Made by a program: the position numbers and the translations under genes
Part shown: one piece after another, positions 21,712 through 27,671 of the stretch
How positions within the stretch are numbered: position 1 is the first letter of the stretch
Layout: each line of letters opens with the position of its first letter
The notes under the pieces: generated by a model
Seen by the model: the letters and a program-made list of their open reading frames with translations, nothing else
The model's database searches: none
What the model was told of the DNA's origin: nothing
Source: DATGMP01 sp035293565
GTDB taxonomy: Bacteria; Pseudomonadota; Alphaproteobacteria; BOG-932; Roseiterribacteraceae
NCBI GenBank assembly: GCA_035293565.1
Contig: DATGMP010000117.1
Coordinates: 1-27,671 of the forward strand
Direction: 5' to 3'
Length of the DNA stretch: 27,671 nt

Positions 21712-24168
21712 ATGGCGGGGGCAGTTATTCTTCTAATCGTTGGGGCAGTAGCAGGCGTGGGCGGGCCGGCCCTTGGCATTTGGCTGTGGGTGCGGCGCGG
21801 ACGGCATGTCCGCTCAACCTCAACGGCGCGGAATCATCGCCATCCTGGCGCTGACGCAGAGCGGTCGATGGAAACTGCGCCTGCCGGGCCGGACGGCGAT
21901 ATCGACCTCGTGCAATCAGCTGCGATCGTTCCTCTCAACCAACACGCGGAGCAGGATGGCGAGGACGTCCCCGATGAGATTTCAGGTCTCAAGCAGCTCG
22001 GTACTGAGGTAGCTGACAAGATCGCGGTAGACGCTGCTCCGGTGCTGCCTATCGAAGTTACGGCGGGAACCGGCGGCAGCTGGCATCAGGAACGCGATCT
22101 CGCGCAAGAAAGCGCGAAAACCATGCCTCTGAACAGGCAAGCCGAGCAGGATGGCGAGGTCATCGTCAAGGAGATTCCGGATCTCAAACGACCGGCATCC
22201 GACCCTGCCAGTAATGTCGCGATGGACGCTACTTCGGCACCATCCCTCGAAATCGCGATGGGGGACGATGGTCTGGCAGGCGATGAAGCTGAAATAGCGC
22301 CGGTGCCGGCCACGACGCCGGAGCTGGTCTTGTCTGGCTTGCATACTGTGGAGGATGATGAACGCGGCCCGCCGCGAGGCGGCGCCATAGCGTCTCTGCG
22401 CCCAGCGAGCGTGCCGGCCGCAGAGGCGGGCGGCGTTCCCGATCCGGCACTCCCTGACGCTCCATCGGTGCTGCGCGCCGGGGAGCCGCCGCGCGAAGAT
22501 GAGTATGGGCCCGCTGCCGCCAGCAGTTCAAAGCCAGGCCAGTCGCGCGAATTCGCTGATGAGGACGAAAATGGGGTGGCCGAAGTCGGCGGCGGCGAGC
22601 GTGCGGAGGGCGAGGACTTCGCGGCTGCCGCCGAAGCCGAAGCCGAAGCAGAGCAGTGCGCGGCTGGAAGTGTCCCGCACGTCATCGGGAGTGCGGTGAA
22701 TCCGGGCGACAGCGCGGAGCCCGCCACCGAGCAGGCGATGAGCAGCGCCGGCGTTCTTACCGAGGGCGTTCCGGAGGACCCGGCTGGAGAGGTCGCGAGG
22801 GCTGAACAAGCGGTCGTCCGGACGAAACTCCGATCGCCAAAGCCCGCTCAGCATCGTGACCGCCGTGGACAGCGAAGAGCGCTTCCGTCACCGGCGGCGC
22901 CAGCGCCGACGCGGCCATCGCCGGCAGAAGCGTCCCTTCGTACCCCGGCCGAAGCGAAGCTGCGGCTGATGCTCCATCCGATACGCCGCACGGCCACGCT
23001 GTCCGCGGTCCTGGCACGTCCGCCCGGCTATCCTGACAGCGTCACCCTTCTGCTCGGCGAAGGCGCGGAGATCAGCGCCTACAGCGAGGACCGGTACGAT
23101 GACGTCGACCTCGAATGGACGGCGGACCTGCTTTCGAGAGAGGTCCGGCTGGATTGCAAAGAGGGCTATCAATGGCTTCGCAGCGGCCGGCGAATCCAGA
23201 TCTTCGGCGAGGTGGCCGACGAGCCAGGCGTTATCTCGGTCGGCTCTGCGGGATTGTCGTCAGCAAGCACCATTGTTTGCCTGCGCGAAGACGCCGATGC
23301 GGTCCGCGCTGCGGCGGAAGCATGCGGGTCGCCGACGCTGGTCCCGCACGACTCCTGGAGCGGCATTCCGGATGGCTGGACGGTCCTCTCGGGCTACCGG
23401 CCGGCTCACGCTGCGCCGTCAGGACTCGCGGCAGGACTGACGGGGCTGGATCCTGGTGTCGGATCGGAGATACGGCTCTCGGGAGGCTTGCGGATCCGCT
23501 CCGCGTCATTCGCGGAGGGATGGGCGCCAAGAATCGAGATCGCGCCGTTCCCAGCGGGGGCGACCGTTACGATCGATGGACACCCGGCCGAGCAGGGCGA
23601 GGATGGCGCCTGGACCGCCGATGGGTGGGAGCAGCCGGGCGATCATCTTATCGATGTGGTGCCCGGCCCCTCGGCGGCCTACCGCATCATCGAGGACCCT
23701 TGGACGAGGGACGGCTGGGAGGCCTGGGACGCACACCCGGAGCGCTTCGGCGCTTCGGCGCGTGCTCCTTGGGCCGTCGCCGAGGTCTGCGGCGCCGCGG
23801 TCTCGGGCCCCGGCGCAGAATATGTCGTGGCGGCCGAGGCGATGCTATCCGTTGTCTGCCTTGGGCTGCGGCGCGGCGCCGTCGTGCTCCGGGGACGGCC
23901 AGATGCGCCAGTCGCGGTGGGCCTGCTCGGAGAGCCCCCAGCATTCCTCATCTCCGCATCGGGACAGCGGCGGAGGCAGGGCCGGATTATATGGCTCAGT
24001 CCACTACCGATTGCGTCAGGCACGCGCGCGGTCGATCCGCTATGGGTCGCCGAGGTGCGAAGGGCCTCCGCGAGAAGGCTTCCGCTCGATGGCGGCGGTG
24101 CGCCGGCTGAGGACGCATGGCGAAAGGCGCGAGAGCGGGCGCGCCGTCACAAGAGGCCGCGCTCATGA
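21712..24168 (+). CDS. druF: Membrane-anchored Druantia-type protein, DruF candidate
   Basis: 818 residues. Residues 3-27 form one hydrophobic helix (AVILLIVGAVAGVGGPALGI) followed by VRRGRHVR, so by the positive-inside rule a short N-tail faces the periplasm and the bulk lies in the cytosol. Residues about 35-410 are acidic, Ala/Glu/Pro-rich and predicted disordered, containing a duplicated segment with a 65-residue period (PLNQHAEQDGE at 74 and PLNRQAEQDGE at 139). From about 412 to 818 the sequence becomes folded and beta-rich (KLRLMLHPIRRTATLSAVLA onward, many Trp/Gly) and ends in a basic tail (ARERARRHKRPRS). No named domain was recognised; the DruF assignment is from position between druM and druG/druE. 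It starts 9 nt after druM and overlaps druG as ATGA. Confidence 0.65.
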   Translation: MAGAVILLIVGAVAGVGGPALGIWLWVRRGRHVRSTSTARNHRHPGADAERSMETAPAGPDGDIDLVQSAAIVPLNQHAEQDGEDVPDEISGLKQLGTEVADKIAVDAAPVLPIEVTAGTGGSWHQERDLAQESAKTMPLNRQAEQDGEVIVKEIPDLKRPASDPASNVAMDATSAPSLEIAMGDDGLAGDEAEIAPVPATTPELVLSGLHTVEDDERGPPRGGAIASLRPASVPAAEAGGVPDPALPDAPSVLRAGEPPREDEYGPAAASSSKPGQSREFADEDENGVAEVGGGERAEGEDFAAAAEAEAEAEQCAAGSVPHVIGSAVNPGDSAEPATEQAMSSAGVLTEGVPEDPAGEVARAEQAVVRTKLRSPKPAQHRDRRGQRRALPSPAAPAPTRPSPAEASLRTPAEAKLRLMLHPIRRTATLSAVLARPPGYPDSVTLLLGEGAEISAYSEDRYDDVDLEWTADLLSREVRLDCKEGYQWLRSGRRIQIFGEVADEPGVISVGSAGLSSASTIVCLREDADAVRAAAEACGSPTLVPHDSWSGIPDGWTVLSGYRPAHAAPSGLAAGLTGLDPGVGSEIRLSGGLRIRSASFAEGWAPRIEIAPFPAGATVTIDGHPAEQGEDGAWTADGWEQPGDHLIDVVPGPSAAYRIIEDPWTRDGWEAWDAHPERFGASARAPWAVAEVCGAAVSGPGAEYVVAAEAMLSVVCLGLRRGAVVLRGRPDAPVAVGLLGEPPAFLISASGQRRRQGRIIWLSPLPIASGTRAVDPLWVAEVRRASARRLPLDGGGAPAEDAWRKARERARRHKRPRS

Positions 24169-25031
24169 CCGACCGGGCCTTGGAATGGATGTCGTACCGC
24201 CGGTCGGGAAAAATCGGCGATCTGCCTGGCGCGCTGATCGGCGCGGCGAGCGAACGCCGTTTCATCGACGATGCGGTGACGCTCGGGCATGCCGAGTGGA
24301 CCGCGCCCAATTCCTGGCAGATCGCGCCGCCGGTGCTTGCCGGCCTGCCAGGGGATGGCGGAATTGCGGCGGTCCTTTGCGGCGCGCGGACGCCGAAGCT
24401 TCTCGCCAGCCTCGCGGCGGCGTGCAGCGCTGCCGGAACGCGCCTTAGCGCAGAAGAGCACGGCGAGCGGCCGGCAAGGGTGATGGTGGTGGCCGAGTCT
24501 CCGGAGCTGCTGGCAGACACTGCCGTCCGAGCGGGGATCCAGCTCCAGACCGAGGCCGCCATCCGGATTCTGGCCTGCACGCCGTCAGTCCGCCAGTGGC
24601 CGCGCGCGCCGTGCCCGATGGTGCAGGGGCGCGTCGAAACCGTCCGCCGCTTTTCCAGGTCCAAGATGCACTGGGTGTCGTCCACATTGGCGGAAGCAGC
24701 TGCCGCAAGCGCGGGCTTCTTCCGCATCCAGCGCGACTGGGACTGGGTAAGCCTGATCAAGAGCAGCCCGCAGGATGCCGCTCTGATCGACGACCGTGCC
24801 GGACGCATGGCCGTTGCGGCGAAGTGCAAGGTGGTGCGATGGACGGCCGATAGCGGGACGCTGTCGCTCCCTGCGCAGCTCTATCCGCCGGGCATCATGG
24901 CGCGCGGCATGGCTCTGTGCAGCGGGGGGCTTCCGCGCTTTGATCGCGAAACTAGGCAGATTGCATTTGCTGGCGTCCGGCCAGAACACCTGAGGCTGTT
25001 TCTCGCGCTCACGGGGCTGAGACTGATATGA
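24165..25031 (+). CDS. druG: Uncharacterised Druantia-type protein, DruG candidate
   Basis: 288 residues from the ATG at 24165, which overlaps the druF stop (ATGA). The in-frame ATG at 24117 lies inside druF and would break the overlap pattern, so it was not chosen. The product begins MTDRALEWMSYRRSGKIGDL and has no transmembrane segment, Walker box or nuclease motif that I can see. It is a mixed alpha/beta soluble protein. Its stop overlaps the helicase start, again as ATGA, so production in fixed proportion with DruF and the helicase is likely. The name follows from gene order alone. Confidence 0.6.
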   Translation: MTDRALEWMSYRRSGKIGDLPGALIGAASERRFIDDAVTLGHAEWTAPNSWQIAPPVLAGLPGDGGIAAVLCGARTPKLLASLAAACSAAGTRLSAEEHGERPARVMVVAESPELLADTAVRAGIQLQTEAAIRILACTPSVRQWPRAPCPMVQGRVETVRRFSRSKMHWVSSTLAEAAAASAGFFRIQRDWDWVSLIKSSPQDAALIDDRAGRMAVAAKCKVVRWTADSGTLSLPAQLYPPGIMARGMALCSGGLPRFDRETRQIAFAGVRPEHLRLFLALTGLRLI

Positions 25032-27671
25032 CCAATCCTATCCATACGTTCGACAGCCTGAAGAGCGCCTATCTCCGGTATTTCGACAGCCCGTTCGATC
25101 TGCGCTTCGAGGACCTGGTTCAGGCTCGCCGCCGTCTCCTCGACCGCGACGGCGTCCTGTATCGCGAGCCGCTGATCGAACCTCAGCCCGGCTATGTACT
25201 AAGCGGACACGATGTCCGCGCCGCGACCGCCAGCGTTCTTGGAGGAGTCGCGGGCTGGACACAGCAGCATATCGACGATCTCGCAGGCGTTGCCGAGGAG
25301 GGGCTCTTTCTTCCGCGGGGCAGTGCGCCGATCGAGCTTTACCTGCACCAGGAGGCGATGCTCCGTTCGAGCGTCGCCAACCAGTCCGATACCGTGATCC
25401 TGACCGGCACCGGCTCGGGCAAGACGGAGTCGATCTACCTTCCTGTCCTCGCCGCGATTGTCCGCGAGTCTGCGGGCTGGCCTGCCATTGCGCCCGCTCC
25501 GCGCAACGACTGGTGGTCGATGCCGCCACCGGCCGGCTCTCCTGCAAATCGTGTTTATCATCCGCGGATTTCGCAGCGGGCGCATGAGATGGGGAGCCGG
25601 CCGCCGGCGATCCGCGCGCTTGTTCTCTATCCGCTGAACGCGCTCGCCGAAGATCAGATGTCGCGGCTCCGCCAGGCGCTTGATAGCGACCGGGTGCGCG
25701 CGTGGCTCGGCGCCAACCGCCCGGGCCACCGGTTTTGGTTTGGACGCTATACGGGCTGGACGCCAATTTCCGGAAGTCCGCAGCGGGACAACGCAGAAGC
25801 AGAACTGAGAACGGAGCTGCGCCGGCAGAGTTCGCTCGCCCAGCGTGTTGCCGGCACCGACGCACAGCGCTTCTTTCCCCGCTTTGACGGCGGCGAGATG
25901 TGGAGCCGGTGGGACATGCAGGATGCTCCACCCGACATCCTGATCACCAACTACAGCATGCTGAACATCATGCTGATGCGCGATATCGAGGACCAGATAT
26001 TCGCTGCGACGCGGCGCTGGCTTGAAGATCCCGCCAACGTGTTTCACCTCGTCGTTGACGAGCTTCATACGTATCGCGGAACACCCGGAACGGAGGTGGG
26101 ATACATCCTCCGGGTTCTGTACGAGCGGCTCGGGCTGAACCCCGACCATCCGCAGCTCCGAATCCTCGCGTCGAGCGCCTCGCTCGGCGATGACGACGCC
26201 CGCGCCCAGGACTATCTGCGCCAGTTCTTCGGGCGCGCGCGGCCCTTCACGCTCATCCGCGGTGGCGCTGAAGCCCTTGCTCCCGGGTCCGCGCACCGCC
26301 TCTCGGCGCTAGCCGGGCCCATCGAGCAGCTTGGGAGCAGCATCGTATCGGCGTCCGACGCTGACGTGGCGAATGCGGTTGCGGCCTTTGCGGCCACCGC
26401 ATCGCTGAACCCGCCAGATGCGGCTCTTTCCGCGGGCCAGCAGCTCGGCGCGGCGCTGATCGAGGCTGGCGCTCCGGAGGCTATTCGGGCGGCCTGCAAT
26501 GACGGGACCGATGCGAGCCCGACGGTCGTTCCGCAAACGATCGAGGCCCTGGCCGGATCGCTGTTTCCCGGAGAGCCGGGAGACCGCGCTGCGAGCGCCG
26601 CAGCCGCCCTCATCATGTCCCTGTCTGCGGCCGAGTCGGCTGCAGGCACGCCCCTTCTGCCGACGCGTGTCCATCTGTTCTTCCGGAATGTTCAGGGCGT
26701 GTGGGCCTGCACCAACCCTGCGTGCAGCGGCGCGCATTGGAATGAGGCCAACATACCGGTGGGCCGCTTGTTCGACCGTCCGACGACGACGTGCGGATGC
26801 GGTTCGCGCGTGCTGGAGATGCTCTATTGCGAGCCGTGCGGCGACATATTCCTTGGCGGCTACCGGCGCTCTCTTGGGCAGAACAGCTGGTCCCTGGTGC
26901 CCGACGATCCGAATATCGAAAAGGCGCCTGACCACTCAGCGAACGACAGGACCTACGACAACTACGCTGTCTACTGGCCCGCGCAGCTCGCCGACGGCAC
27001 TCTTCGCCAGCCGCAGCGGGACACATGGACTCAGGAAGGGGTCCAGCGAAAATGGAGAATGGCGCGGTATGACCATCGCACAGGCGAACTCGAGATCGCG
27101 CGCCGCAGCGCCGATGCCACGGGATGGATCTATCACGTCGCCGCCTTGCACCAGAACCCGGTGCCTCCTCGCGCGCTTGTTCCGAGCGCGCGCAACGAAC
27201 GGCCGTCGGTTTGTCCGCATTGCGAGGCCGACTGGAGCCGGATGACCAGCTCCGCGCCGATCCGCACCCAGCGCACAGGCTTCCAAAAGATCGCGCAGGT
27301 GCTTTCGGATTCGCTCCTGCGGGAGATCGCGCCTCCGGAGGTGCAGGCGGGACGTCCGGTCGAGGACCCGCGCCGCAAGCTGGTTCTCTTTTCTGACAGC
27401 CGGCAGGACGCGGCGAAACTCGCGGTCGGCGTTGCCAAGTCGCATTGGCTCGACGCTATTCGCCAGGCGCTCGTCGGCGGCATGGAGGATAGCACCAGGG
27501 CGGCGATTGCGTTCGAGCTTCAGGTGCAGGGAAGCATCTTGAGTCCGGAGGATGCCGCGCTTGCCAGCGTGTTTGCAATCGGCCGGCAGCGGGAAGCAAA
27601 CGCCATCCTCGCCTCGCGCATTCCCGCCATGGCCGCGATGCCGTCGGCGATTGGAGGGCTGACAATGCAGC
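25028..27671 (+). CDS. druE: Giant DEAD/DEAH-box helicase, Druantia DruE (N-terminal 881 residues; runs off right edge)
   Basis: The frame is open from the ATG at 25028 to the window end. Superfamily 2 helicase motifs: Q-like LYLHQEAML (104-112), Walker A LTGTGSGKTES (125-135), Ia VLYPLNALAEDQMSRLR (199-215), ITNYSMLNIMLMR (306-318), Walker B VVDELH (342-347), III ASSASLG (381-387). Two insertions precede domain 2: an Ala-rich region (about 395-550) and a Cys cluster (CTNPACSG, CGCGSR, YCEPCGD, then CPHCEADW), a likely zinc ribbon. Domain 2 begins with LVLFSDSRQDAAKLAVG, a motif of the YprA/DUF1998 class. DruE proteins are usually well over 1,500 residues, so about half is out of view. It is the ATP-driven effector or translocase of the system. 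Confidence 0.85.
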   Translation, partial: MTNPIHTFDSLKSAYLRYFDSPFDLRFEDLVQARRRLLDRDGVLYREPLIEPQPGYVLSGHDVRAATASVLGGVAGWTQQHIDDLAGVAEEGLFLPRGSAPIELYLHQEAMLRSSVANQSDTVILTGTGSGKTESIYLPVLAAIVRESAGWPAIAPAPRNDWWSMPPPAGSPANRVYHPRISQRAHEMGSRPPAIRALVLYPLNALAEDQMSRLRQALDSDRVRAWLGANRPGHRFWFGRYTGWTPISGSPQRDNAEAELRTELRRQSSLAQRVAGTDAQRFFPRFDGGEMWSRWDMQDAPPDILITNYSMLNIMLMRDIEDQIFAATRRWLEDPANVFHLVVDELHTYRGTPGTEVGYILRVLYERLGLNPDHPQLRILASSASLGDDDARAQDYLRQFFGRARPFTLIRGGAEALAPGSAHRLSALAGPIEQLGSSIVSASDADVANAVAAFAATASLNPPDAALSAGQQLGAALIEAGAPEAIRAACNDGTDASPTVVPQTIEALAGSLFPGEPGDRAASAAAALIMSLSAAESAAGTPLLPTRVHLFFRNVQGVWACTNPACSGAHWNEANIPVGRLFDRPTTTCGCGSRVLEMLYCEPCGDIFLGGYRRSLGQNSWSLVPDDPNIEKAPDHSANDRTYDNYAVYWPAQLADGTLRQPQRDTWTQEGVQRKWRMARYDHRTGELEIARRSADATGWIYHVAALHQNPVPPRALVPSARNERPSVCPHCEADWSRMTSSAPIRTQRTGFQKIAQVLSDSLLREIAPPEVQAGRPVEDPRRKLVLFSDSRQDAAKLAVGVAKSHWLDAIRQALVGGMEDSTRAAIAFELQVQGSILSPEDAALASVFAIGRQREANAILASRIPAMAAMPSAIGGLTMQ

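Noticed and set aside
25199..26296. 365-codon minus-strand ORF at the right end
   Set aside because: It lies antisense to the open helicase frame, which contains all SF2 motifs in order.
20536..27671. DISARM as the identity of the right-end system
   Set aside because: DISARM also combines a methyltransferase and a helicase, but a separate DUF1998 gene (drmB) and a phospholipase D gene (drmC) are expected and not seen. The intervening genes and order fit Druantia type II better.
1..27671. CRISPR array
   Set aside because: No regularly spaced direct repeats of 24-40 bp were seen; the 12-mers near 18.15 kb are irregularly spaced and mixed in orientation.

Overview
The window is GC-rich DNA from an alphaproteobacterium. 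The genus cannot be named from this sequence. Supporting signs are the guaB - rsmB-type methyltransferase - guaA order, an alphaproteobacterial-type CheZ, the DUF3309/CsbD/PRC-barrel/entericidin stress proteins, and strong G/C bias at third codon positions. The left third is patchy accessory sequence, the middle (about 6.6-18 kb) is mostly housekeeping chromosome, and the right end (18.4 kb to the edge) is a defense island.

Layout. 1-264: start of an IS630-type transposase, running off the left edge. 0.5-3.2 kb: small envelope/stress genes (PRC-barrel, DUF3309, entericidin, CsbD) around a divergent NRAMP-like transporter. 3.3-3.85 kb: gene fragments (S24-repressor tail, HNH-like head). 3.8-5.45 kb: a complete acyl-CoA ligase. 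5.5-6.65 kb: more decay, with an orphan C-terminal fragment, an antitoxin next to a broken PIN toxin, and a frameshifted tyrosine-recombinase tail ending at tRNA-Gln(TTG). 7.1-10.2 kb: cheZ-like gene, MaoC hydratase, DUF4214-methyltransferase fusion. 10.45-12.3 kb: tRNA-Gln(CTG), rlmE, cdd and a glycine-rich RRM protein. 12.7-18.0 kb: guaB, an RsmB-family methyltransferase, a GNAT acetyltransferase and guaA. guaB and guaA make GMP from IMP, through XMP.

The right end begins with an AT-rich, repeat-laden boundary (17,965-18,376) straight after guaA. It is followed by an abiEi-abiEii pair (type IV toxin-antitoxin / abortive infection) with a near-leaderless promoter inside an inverted repeat. 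Then comes a four-gene operon: a 5-methylcytosine methyltransferase, a membrane-anchored 818-residue protein, a 288-residue unknown, and a very large DEAD/DEAH helicase cut by the window end. Gene content and order match the Druantia type II anti-phage system (druM-druF-druG-druE). All junctions in the operon are tight (GTGA or ATGA overlaps or a 9-nt gap). The methyltransferase appears to be translationally coupled to an unannotated 20-codon leader ORF that carries the best Shine-Dalgarno sequence of the locus.

The system class is known. The less expected parts are the leader ORF, the membrane-anchor plus long disordered linker with an internal 65-residue duplication in DruF, the AbiE operator/start-codon overlap, and the repeat structures at the island boundary. 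Assignments come from reading motifs by eye; no database search was possible.
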